64,000 nucleotides of DNA from positions 599,001-663,000 of the forward strand of contig NZ_CP014544.1 in assembly GCF_001586255.1 (NCBI RefSeq). The letters run 5' to 3'. This document shows positions 9,098 to 17,600 of the stretch, piece after piece. Numbering within the stretch: the stretch's first letter is position 1; every line of letters starts with the position of its first letter. A model generated the notes under the pieces. The model was not told the origin of the DNA, did no database searches, and saw only the letters and a list, made by a program, of their open reading frames with translations. A program made the translations under genes and the position numbers. This stretch comes from Zhongshania aliphaticivorans. Its GTDB lineage: Bacteria > Pseudomonadota > Gammaproteobacteria > Pseudomonadales > Spongiibacteraceae.

Positions 9098-9253
9098 ACG
9101 CTTTGGAGCGTTTTCGCCGTATAACTTCTGTTGTTCGAGTGAGGTGTATTATTTATCGGCAGCACTTTCTTTTGACCGCAGGGGAATAGAGTTTTAAATT
9201 TGCCTATAGAAACCATCAGAATTAGCCTGCGCTGCTGCTTTTAAACCAGCTGG

Positions 9254-10243
9254 TCAGATTTTGTAGCAATAGTCCATGATTTCGCTGAACCCGACTTCTT
9301 CACGTGCCAGCTTCACCTCTAATTCGTTCAGCCGTGCGATGCTGGGTAATTCATCAGTTACCGATATTTCAGCAGAGAATTTGGTTTTGTAAGCTTTGCC
9401 AGTCCTTGTAAGTTCGCGGTTGAGCTGCTTCAAAATATCGTCTCTTAGCAAGACTTGGTTTCGTCGAAAGCGGATCAGGCGGTGACAAACGAAGAAGTCT
9501 GAGCGTATTGATGTGTCATATTTCCTACAATTCCAGCCGGTATTTCGTGTGGCTCGGTACAAAGCGCGATCTTGCGTATCTCTCCAAACACGGAAATCGA
9601 AATGGTTTGTTGGGTTCGGGTTTTCGTGTGTAGCTTGAGAGGTAAAATTAGTTTCTCCAAACTGATGTTTATCGAGGGCCGCCAAAGTTTTATTCTGTAC
9701 TGATAGCATCCGTTTGGTTGCTGTGGGCATGTCGAAGCGCATTACTTTGGTTGAATCCAGTATGCGTATTTCTCGCGGAAGCTCCTCATTATCTCGATCC
9801 CAGTGATTTACTTTTCGTTTGGGTACCCATTGAATATGCGTACCAAAGAGGCGCGCAACGCCAGCTGAGCTGAATGAGGTAGTGTGAATTTTTCCCTGTT
9901 CAGTATCGTCGTGAAGGAAATAGTATGCTCTTCCAAACCAAATTAGAGACTGGGCTATTTTTTCCACCAACTTACGTACTGTTTCATCAATAGAATGTGG
10001 TGCGTATCCCGGTTTCACGTTGCCAAGTAGCTTTTCCATGAGTTTGTCGTCATTCGAGGTGACCTCGAAAAGATTGCATCTTCGATTGGTTGAATGCAGC
10101 AGTCTCGCAAAATCCTCATCAAACATCCGGCGATTGAAGTCTGGCTTCTGCCGTTCGCGCTTCACGATGAGGCTATCAATTAATCCCATTTCCTCGTCTC
10201 GAAAATGATGCGGGTTTGAAGGTACAGCCCTAGAAATCTTCAT
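9254..10243 (-). CDS. Hypothetical protein, second gene of a membrane-protein operon
   Basis: A soluble-looking protein of about 329 residues if it starts at the ATG at 10243 (MKISRAVPSN). That start overlaps the end of the upstream 828-residue gene by 14 bases, which argues for translational coupling. No known catalytic motif is seen. It is rich in charged residues and has aromatic clusters (SLIWFGRAYYFLHDD; VWRDTQDRALYRATRNTGW). The central part (REIRILDSTKVMRFDMP) looks like a beta-rich core. I do not recognise the family. Placed inside the mobile region, it may act with its membrane neighbour. Confidence 0.7.
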   Translation of the reverse strand: MKISRAVPSNPHHFRDEEMGLIDSLIVKRERQKPDFNRRMFDEDFARLLHSTNRRCNLFEVTSNDDKLMEKLLGNVKPGYAPHSIDETVRKLVEKIAQSLIWFGRAYYFLHDDTEQGKIHTTSFSSAGVARLFGTHIQWVPKRKVNHWDRDNEELPREIRILDSTKVMRFDMPTATKRMLSVQNKTLAALDKHQFGETNFTSQATHENPNPTNHFDFRVWRDTQDRALYRATRNTGWNCRKYDTSIRSDFFVCHRLIRFRRNQVLLRDDILKQLNRELTRTGKAYKTKFSAEISVTDELPSIARLNELEVKLAREEVGFSEIMDYCYKI

Positions 10244-12716
10244 GCTGTGCCTCGTCGTCTTTATGAAAATTGTGAGCAAGGGCCGTGATATGGTGGTTTA
10301 TATCGAAGTTAATGGTGTCGAGTTGCGGCAGGACTTGTTTCGCAAAAAACAGGTGGGACGCATCAGAGGTTGATCTTAGAAATTCCCGCACAATTTCGTT
10401 TTGGTGCTTACTTCTTCCTTCTATGCTCATTTGATCGCCAAATCCGTCGCTTCTTGCTCGATGTTCGAACGACATTTTCCAGTTTATCCGGATCAGACCA
10501 CGCGGCGACGCGCTCATGCTAAAGCGGTGCGGGTCAGAAATGTGCAGCATTCTTTTTAGGTATTCCTGCTTGTTAGGTATACGTTCAATCCAAGAATCGA
10601 ATTTGGCTAGGGCATTCTCTGACAAATGCTCATTATCGAAGTATGCCCCGTATAGGATTGCAAAACCTAAGACTGACGCTAAATCATTGATCACAGTTGA
10701 AATAAGGTGCAATCGAAACTCGTCATTTACTTCAAGTGAGGGGTCCGTGAACTTCGAATCTGCAGCGAGAAACGCTAGGATAAGGAACGTCGGAAAAACC
10801 TTGTTCAACATACTTTCATCGTTTTGTTCAAGAGCGCTAATGCATGCTTCGGCCAGTTCAAAATAGATTTGTCCAAAATGATCCGGAAGTTCATCATTGT
10901 GGGTTTGTTCGAAGATATGTTCGATCATAGCCCCGCTACCCAGCGTAGCAATTGCCTCATCTCGCGCAGAGGCAAGTTTCTTTGACATTTCTGCGGCATT
11001 GATTTCACTGAATGTATATTGCTCCTCCGTGTAATGGTTATAGGCCTGATACCGATCCAAGAGCTTGCCGATTTCGTCAAACCTGTGTGGTAGTTTCCAA
11101 TGGCTATGCAAGCTTCCTAAGACAACTTGGGTTGCGGCCTCTGACATTTTTAATTTTGTCAGTGAATCCACAAAATCTGGAACGATATTTTGGTAAAAAT
11201 CGCATATTGTAGGAAGGGCTTTGGCGTAGTACTGCAATAACTTTTGGACCGCCAATTGTTGGACGTATCGTGGCCTCGATAGGCGTTGCCCCTCGATCTT
11301 TTGCTCAAACTCAATGCGCTCGACAATGAATGCGAGCTCTACCTGCAGAAAGACGGGTAGACTACGCAGGGACTTTTCGCTCCAATCGTCTGTGTCAAAG
11401 TACTGTTTAAGCTCTTTCTCAAAGGTCATCATTCGACGGAGAGTTTCTAGGCAAAGATTACTTCCCAGTGCAGCCCATGTGTCTGCTATTCCAATCTTTA
11501 TAATCGCTGCTTCGGTATTGCCTGTTTGGTTGGCTGAGGCAAAAGCGAGTTCTATGATTTCCTTAATTCTCTTAAGTTCTTGCAAGCCAACGTCAAACTG
11601 GAGTTGTACTGCATACGCTGAAATGCGGGAGGAAAGGCGACCGATAAGTTTTAGCGCAAGAGCAAAGTCACCGACCTGAAATGCAAGCTCAATGTGACTG
11701 GCCAATCTCTCCACAATTTCGTTTTCAAACCATTGGTGATCTGATTTTTCCTCGATCAGCATTTGCTGGCTGCTTGATTGCAGTGCCATGGATGTCGCAC
11801 TGTCCCCAGCTAAAAACCATTGCTTGTGCTTTATTCGCCTCGGAAACCAATAGCTTTCTTTAGCGATATTATGCTTCTTCTGAAAGTAGTGCACTACTAA
11901 GGTTGAATAGGCATTGCTAAGCGCGGGTAGGTTGTCTTTTAGTCCCTCTTTGTCAGATTTGATGCGATTGTCGATATAGTAAAGTTGTTCAAGTGCCTTT
12001 CGGGCCGCCAGAGAGTGATGGTTGGCTAAAGAATTGGAATTTCGAGGGTTTGCCGCGCCGTCGATGTGGCGGGCAATCTTCGGGAGTATTTCAGTTTGAA
12101 CCAGCAAATTGAGGTCAAAGAAATTGAATAGCCTCTGGCCCAATGGAAACAACGCTAAAGCACTCAGCAAAGTTAAAATTGTACCGAATGAATAAACGAA
12201 AAGACCAGGCTGGAATCCAATCAAAGGCGCGGCAGTTGATGCTAAACAGAACATCGCTGAAAACACTAAAACCCGAGAGTATGCACTTCCCACTTGCTCG
12301 TTAGTAAGTAGGTGGATGATATCTCGGCGAAGCCTAGTGTAACCGGCGCTCAGTATAATGCCGATTGTAGCGAAATAGATCGAGAATATAGCAGTGAGCA
12401 GTTGGGCGTATAGCCTGAGCTGCTCGACATTATAATCTTGGTCTTCAGCACTGATAGGGGGCAACCAAGACAGATCCTTTGCTACGTAATCCTCAGCGAA
12501 ATATAGTGCGGCAAAAACTAGTACGACCCCAAAAAGACTTTTTACTCCGACCAATGCGAAAGAGTAGAGAATACGTGCGTTGGTCCTCGCTTCGCTGATT
12601 GAGGTGCCCGTCTGGTATGCGCTACTCTCGAAGGAAAAAGCTATCTCTCCTAAGCGAGTTCGGGTCGCCCAAAACCAAGGCTTGGAATGTAACCATATTT
12701 TCAGTCTATCAATCAA
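10230..12716 (-). CDS. Large membrane-anchored protein of unknown function
   Basis: 828 residues. The N-terminal quarter has about four hydrophobic stretches: SFALVGVKSLFGVVLVFAAL near 50-70, LLTAIFSIYFATIGIIL near 110-125, VLVFSAMFCLASTAAPLIG near 150-170, and a long one ending ALALFPLG near 190. The remaining 600 residues appear helical and cytosolic, without a recognisable nucleotide-binding or catalytic motif. A membrane anchor plus large helical domain with a small coupled partner gene is a common architecture among phage-defence and sensor operons, but nothing here proves that role. Its promoter lies left of the ISL3 element, which inserted about 105 bases upstream of the start. Confidence 0.75.
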   Translation of the reverse strand: MIDRLKIWLHSKPWFWATRTRLGEIAFSFESSAYQTGTSISEARTNARILYSFALVGVKSLFGVVLVFAALYFAEDYVAKDLSWLPPISAEDQDYNVEQLRLYAQLLTAIFSIYFATIGIILSAGYTRLRRDIIHLLTNEQVGSAYSRVLVFSAMFCLASTAAPLIGFQPGLFVYSFGTILTLLSALALFPLGQRLFNFFDLNLLVQTEILPKIARHIDGAANPRNSNSLANHHSLAARKALEQLYYIDNRIKSDKEGLKDNLPALSNAYSTLVVHYFQKKHNIAKESYWFPRRIKHKQWFLAGDSATSMALQSSSQQMLIEEKSDHQWFENEIVERLASHIELAFQVGDFALALKLIGRLSSRISAYAVQLQFDVGLQELKRIKEIIELAFASANQTGNTEAAIIKIGIADTWAALGSNLCLETLRRMMTFEKELKQYFDTDDWSEKSLRSLPVFLQVELAFIVERIEFEQKIEGQRLSRPRYVQQLAVQKLLQYYAKALPTICDFYQNIVPDFVDSLTKLKMSEAATQVVLGSLHSHWKLPHRFDEIGKLLDRYQAYNHYTEEQYTFSEINAAEMSKKLASARDEAIATLGSGAMIEHIFEQTHNDELPDHFGQIYFELAEACISALEQNDESMLNKVFPTFLILAFLAADSKFTDPSLEVNDEFRLHLISTVINDLASVLGFAILYGAYFDNEHLSENALAKFDSWIERIPNKQEYLKRMLHISDPHRFSMSASPRGLIRINWKMSFEHRARSDGFGDQMSIEGRSKHQNEIVREFLRSTSDASHLFFAKQVLPQLDTINFDINHHITALAHNFHKDDEAQHEDF

Positions 12717-12821
12717 AAAATGCTCACTCCCTGTGCCTAGTACTGAAATATTGTTGACGCCGATTCTAATTGTGGAACTAAGGTTGTGTTGTGGGTGCTG
12801 TCGAGCATCATATCAATCTGA

Positions 12822-12829
12822 AGGCATTT
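12822..12829. repeat. Left target-site duplication of the ISL3 element
   Basis: The octamer AGGCATTT directly precedes the left inverted repeat and is repeated exactly after the right one at 14130-14137. Eight-base duplications are typical of the ISL3 family. Confidence 0.93.
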
Positions 12830-14129
12830 GGCTCTTCATCATTAACGGGGGACACCGGCATTCATTAAACTGAATTTGCGAAGAAACAGTTTGATGGAGA
12901 ATACCGATGTCCCACGCAGGAAGAATTATAGGCATATCTGGCCTTGAGATTGAACGGGTAGTTCGCAGGAAAGGGATCGAAGTCTGGGCAAAGCCTGTGC
13001 ACAGGCCGCCTTGTAAGCATTGTCAGGGCAATGGCCTGAGGATTAAGGCCACGCATCTCAGGACGGTGAAACATACCCGTCAGGGTAATCAGGTGCTGAC
13101 GTTACACTTGCGGGTTCCCAAGTACCATTGCACCTCTTGCAAGCGCTATTTTCGTCACGCCTTTACCGGTATTCGTCCGCGTTATCGCGCTTCAGAAGCC
13201 TATCGGCTGGAGGTGTTCGAAGCCCATGATGGCGGTGTAACGCAGCGCAAGTTATCTCGAACCCATCAAATCAGCCCAGCGACCGTAGAGCGTTGGTATC
13301 AGCACCATATTAAGCAAAAGCGTTCCGAGGGGGATCGCCGATATTGCCCCCGCGTCTTGGGGATTGATGAGCATTTCTTTACCCGTAAAAAGGGTTATGC
13401 GACTACGCTTACCGACCTCAAGAATCACAAAGTGTTTGATGTTCAACTAGGACGATCAGAATTGAGTTTGCGCCGCTATTTAAAGGCCCTTGAGGGTCGA
13501 GAGCGCGTTCAGGTTGTGGTGATGGATCTCTCGGAAACGTACCGCAGCATTGCCCGCCGTTACTTTCCCAGTGCCACGATCGTGGCTGACCGATTCCATG
13601 TGGTCAGACTTATTAACCAACACTTTTTAAGTGTCTGGAAGCAGCATGACCCAGAGGGAAGAAAGAACCGTGGCTTAATCAGTTTAATGCGCCGCCATCA
13701 GTGGAATTTGCGCGATGAGCAGCATGCCAATCTTATGCACTATTTGGCTGATTACCCTGTGCTGCAAGCACTGTATGTGGCCAAGCAACGATTAATCCGG
13801 TTTGTGTTGCTCAAGACCCTAACGCGCAAGAAAGCCAGCATCAAGTTGCCGGTATTTATGAGATTGCTTGAAGAGCTAGCTGAGAGCCCGCTACGAGCGC
13901 TAGCTAACACATTGCGCTCATGGTTGAAGCCCATTGTGGCCATGTGGCGATTTAGTAAAAGTAATGGAATAACGGAGGGCTTCCACAACAAAATGGAAAT
14001 GATGACACGACGAGCGTATGGTTTTAGAAACTTTGAAAATTACAGGATAAGAGTGCTAGCCCATTGTGGATGGGACGGGATTATAAACAGGGTTTAATGA
14101 GTGCCATCCCCCGTTAATGGGGTAGAGCC
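12830..14129 (+). mobile_element. Complete ISL3-family insertion sequence, 1300 bp
   Basis: The element is bounded by imperfect inverted repeats of about 25 bases: the left end begins GGCTCTTCATCATTAACGGG and the right end, read from outside on the minus strand, begins GGCTCTACCCCATTAACGGG. Exact 8-bp direct repeats (AGGCATTT) flank it. One transposase gene fills the interior. The perfect target duplication and undamaged gene point to recent insertion. It sits between the promoter side of the minus-strand membrane-protein operon and the recombinase region. Confidence 0.95.
12907..14097 (+). CDS. ISL3-family transposase
   Basis: A 396-residue transposase. The N-terminal zinc-ribbon (CKHC at about 37-40, then CTSC about 40 residues on) is followed by an HTH-like region (GVTQRKLSRTHQISPATVERW). 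The catalytic DDE domain shows GIDEHFFTR, VVMDLSETYRSI with ADRFHVVRLIN, and the C-terminal TEGFHNKMEMMTRRAYGFRNF with the glutamate. These are the standard ISL3 signatures. Full length with no frameshift, so the element should be able to move. Confidence 0.95.
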   Translation: MSHAGRIIGISGLEIERVVRRKGIEVWAKPVHRPPCKHCQGNGLRIKATHLRTVKHTRQGNQVLTLHLRVPKYHCTSCKRYFRHAFTGIRPRYRASEAYRLEVFEAHDGGVTQRKLSRTHQISPATVERWYQHHIKQKRSEGDRRYCPRVLGIDEHFFTRKKGYATTLTDLKNHKVFDVQLGRSELSLRRYLKALEGRERVQVVVMDLSETYRSIARRYFPSATIVADRFHVVRLINQHFLSVWKQHDPEGRKNRGLISLMRRHQWNLRDEQHANLMHYLADYPVLQALYVAKQRLIRFVLLKTLTRKKASIKLPVFMRLLEELAESPLRALANTLRSWLKPIVAMWRFSKSNGITEGFHNKMEMMTRRAYGFRNFENYRIRVLAHCGWDGIINRV

Positions 14130-14137
14130 AGGCATTT
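14130..14137. repeat. Right target-site duplication of the ISL3 element
   Basis: AGGCATTT immediately follows the right inverted repeat and matches the left copy base for base. Confidence 0.93.
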
Positions 14138-14343
14138 TACTTCAAACCTTCAGGTTGCGCTGCGGCTCGAACTTGAGAGTAACGCTAAAGCGTGCTCGGT
14201 CCAATCGCTCTGCGTACCCGATTTCGAATTACTTTTGCGCGTATCTAGCTTCATTAGTATGGTTGAATAAACGCTGCTGGAATGAGGCGGGCGTTGACCG
14301 AAGGTCATCTGGTGGAGTTTAGAAATTTACTAGAAATACAATT

Positions 14344-14373
14344 TGGGCACACTGTGGGCACAGGATGGGCACA
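14344..14373. repeat. Three TGGGCACA direct repeats at exact 11-bp spacing
   Basis: TGGGCACA occurs at 14344, 14355 and 14366. The 11-base period places all copies on one face of the helix. Such phased short repeats beside an attachment core are characteristic arm-type sites of tyrosine integrases. A tRNA-like core fragment lies 70 bases to the right. Confidence 0.7.
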
Positions 14374-14400
14374 GAGGTGCAAAACCGACAGGCGAAAAAA

Positions 14401-14437
14401 AACGGCAAGCCAGTAAGTAACTGATTTGCCGTTCTTT
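14401..14437 (+). terminator. Terminator-like hairpin
   Basis: AACGGCAA (14401-14408) pairs with TTGCCGTT (14426-14433) across a 17-base loop, preceded by an A-run and followed by CTTT. It stands between the arm-like repeats and the tRNA-like fragment. It would work in either direction. Confidence 0.55.
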
Positions 14438-14441
14438 AATG

Positions 14442-14470
14442 TGGTAGCGGGGGCAGGATTCGGTTATGAG
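14442..14470 (-). other. tRNA-derived fragment, probable attachment-site remnant
   Basis: On the minus strand 14462-14442 reads like the 3' end of a tRNA (T-stem remnant, acceptor GCCCCCGC, then TACCA). The adjoining bases GTTATGAG look like the complement of a CAU anticodon arm. It resembles an initiator tRNA-Met from which the T-loop region is deleted and whose 5' half is missing. It cannot be a working tRNA. Integrases commonly target tRNA 3' ends, so this is likely an att core or a displaced copy. Confidence 0.5.
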
Positions 14471-14600
14471 AATTAGCCTATTAATATACATCTAGTATAC
14501 TTAGACGGCATTAATTGGCTTAAAAAGGCGTATTAGTAGCGATTTTCCATATTTTGCGTTTTAATCTGAGAACACTTAACCACAATTGAGGTTGTTCTTG

Positions 14601-17600
14601 ATGGGCGCGAGTGGCACGGCAAACGCCATGGATGAGACGACCTTCGGGCTCGGTGAAAGCTTTTCTGCTATTGAGGAGTGGGCTAGGGCTGAAAACTTCC
14701 AGCCGGAATTGTTGCTCACTTACCACCTCTTAGGTCTTGATCATCATACCGTAGCTATCGCTAACTTGGCCACGGAGATCGTAAAGGAAGAATCTCAACA
14801 GGTAATCGCAGAGTGGGCTGGTAGTCAAATAGCTCAACGGCTCTCAGAATTTTCTCATGCCTTCATTGCTTCCGATATATACGCAACTCACACGGAAATA
14901 ACGATCAGCGGTAGTAACGCTAAAATCGCCCAAGTCTTGGGTGATAAAAAAGAGCGTTCGTTTCTACTATTTCTATTACTTACCTCAAGCCCCAATTTTA
15001 CCCACTGTCGCTACCCACAAGAAGCCGTGATTAACCACCAGCGGCTGAAGATTTGGCTGATATTGCAAGCGGCTGAGCGCCTAGTCGGCAAAGGACAAGC
15101 GAGAGATACTCTTGTCAGCACCGTTGCCAGATTTCTTTCGAAACCAAGAGATGATGGAGGATGGACGGCCATTTGTGCCCTGCTGGATCATTTGCATCAA
15201 TCTACACGTGGCTTCAGGGTCACATATCAGCAGTTTTCTGATGCGGTTGCCATAGCAGCTACTCCGGGTAACCTAGAAAGTGAAGCTCGCCGCCGTGCCT
15301 CAGGATTTTTTAATGCACTAGGTAAGTTGGCTGACGGTGAATATGATCCTATTCGCTCTCATCAGGCCTCGCGAATTGCCGGTCTTAATCAAATTGCTTC
15401 GCTAGCGAGTAGTAAAGAGGCAGAGATCGAAATTCCACCGCCCTTGTTTAATGTAGATGGACAAGGGTTCACCTCCTTGGATGTGGATGACACCGAGCAC
15501 GAGGGTTCGAGTACAGATAGTGAGCCAGCGTTTGTTCTCGATGTTGATCCTACAGATACCGCGGCAGAGCACGCTATTTCGGTAAAGACCTTTCATCTGC
15601 TCTCGCAGGAAGAAGCTAATTATTTGCCGTGGTCGTTGACGGGCGTATTGCCGCCTGAGCGTGCAGCCTTGGAGCGCTGGATCGAGGCAGGGCTCGAATC
15701 AGAGAGCGCGGAGCGAAGTTTAGGCGCGGCTATTGTTGGTCTCTCAGCAATGTGCTCAAGATCCTTTTATTTCACGCTCGCGTTTCAGGTTACTGAGTCC
15801 GTGGGCTTTGAGTGGTCATTGAACGAAGATCTCACTGCGGTGCATCGCCTTGCACCTCGGCGCCGCTCATCATGGGAACCGAATGCAAAGCAGGTTAATC
15901 TGGTAAGACCCTTTCAAAAGGTACTGACTATCGAGATTGCTCCAGGTATTAGTCGCGTCCTGAGGGCAGTCCGAGAGAAAGCGGAAGGCAGCCCTAAAAC
16001 GCTTCATGCTCTGTGGAAATCTGTTAGCGATGAAAAAATGGAGACGTGGTTTCACCGAGAGCGTAGCGATGAGATATCCCGTGTACTGACCGCCATGCCA
16101 GGTAAGTGGGCTGCTCAAGCTGCATACGACCGAAGTGGAGATCATAACTTAACGCGACTACTAATGGCGGAGCCTAATAGTGGTCTGCCCGCATCATGCG
16201 CCTATGGGTATTGGAGCGCTGGCGATGTTAAAAAAGCGATAGCGCGACCTGTTCTCTCTTCAGGGCCATTGGCGGATCAAATCAATGTCATGGGCAGTCG
16301 TCTAGTCATGGGGGCCGCTTATCTCGATAGCTGGATAGATCAAATCAAATCCAAGCTTCTTGAAGCTCCGGGGCTAGATTTTGTTGCGGGTCATAATCGC
16401 ATTGCGACATTCTGTGTGGTGGCGCTCTATGCTGCAACTGGATGCCGCCATACCCAAGATCCATTTGAGTCACTTTCGTACTTTGATCTGGAGGGGCGGT
16501 ACGTCTATATCGACGACAAGTCTGACGGTGTGTTGCATAACGGTCGCCTTACACCCTTACCCGAAGGAGTGTGCCGACTAGTCGCTCAATACATTGATTA
16601 TCTTAAGTGGCTAGCGGAGCAGCTGAGCACTATTGCACCAGCGCTTTCAAAGGAGTTGGTATGCTTGATAGAAGGAAAGCCTGCAAGCATGCCTCTTTTC
16701 TTCTTGCTTGATGCAGAATTGAACTGGCATTCGTTATCGGTCAAAAACAACCAGCTTCCTGGGTTACCATTTGTTGAGTGGGAGTTGCGGGTTAATCAGC
16801 TTCGTCACCGCTATGAACAGGTACTGCCGCGAGCTGGCGTGCATCCTGAGGTGGTGGATGCGTGGACTGGGCACTCCGAGCGCGGTGCCTCGACATACTC
16901 CGATTCCTCGCCTCGGTGCTGGATCGACGATGTCAGTGAATATAGCGAAGCGATTAATAATGTGTATAACGAGCTAGATTTACCGACGGCATTCCCGCTC
17001 CCAGTATTGCCGAGCCTCGGTGTGAAAAGCCAGTTTAACCCGCTACGAACGCAAAAATTCGGCATAAGGTTCCGTAAAGAAGAGCGTGCGAAAAATCGGA
17101 AAAAGGCGATTAGTGAGGCTCACCGCGATATCAACCTTTTTCTTAGGAATAGGAAAATAGCGGATCTGGATAAAACTGACATTGAACGGCTTGCAAAGAA
17201 GATGCTGTTCAATGACCGTAGTGTGCCAGCACCTTATGCTGCAATACGGCTTGCGATCCTAAATCGCAAAATCCGTAAAGAAGGCGATCCAAACAAGCGA
17301 GTTATCACAAAGACTATTGCAGAAATGCAGCCTGAGAAATCCTATATAAGTGAAGGGGTAATTCCGGCGCTAAAAACAGTACCCGAACTAGACACGTGGG
17401 CGAGTGAGGTGCTGAGTGCGAGCAGCCAAAACCGGATGTCGAAGATCGGGGCCGCATCTCTTGGTGCGGTTGTTTTGAGTATCGTAAAGCGCATTAGCTA
17501 CCGTCAGCTCGTTCAGGATGTCGCGTCTGGCAGGCATTATAGGGTGGTGCAGCATGGGGATCGATATTTTGTTGAGTACAACGAGACGTTAGAACTTGAT

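Noticed and set aside
9254-10243. Phage portal-like protein
   Set aside because: A faint similarity in the beta-rich middle part was seen, but there are no other phage structural genes and no motif to support it.
14101-14322. 73-codon open frame starting inside the right end of the insertion sequence
   Set aside because: It spans the inverted repeat and target duplication and has no ribosome binding site; likely chance.
14442-14470. Intact tRNA gene
   Set aside because: Only the 3' end and part of the anticodon arm can be matched; the rest is missing.
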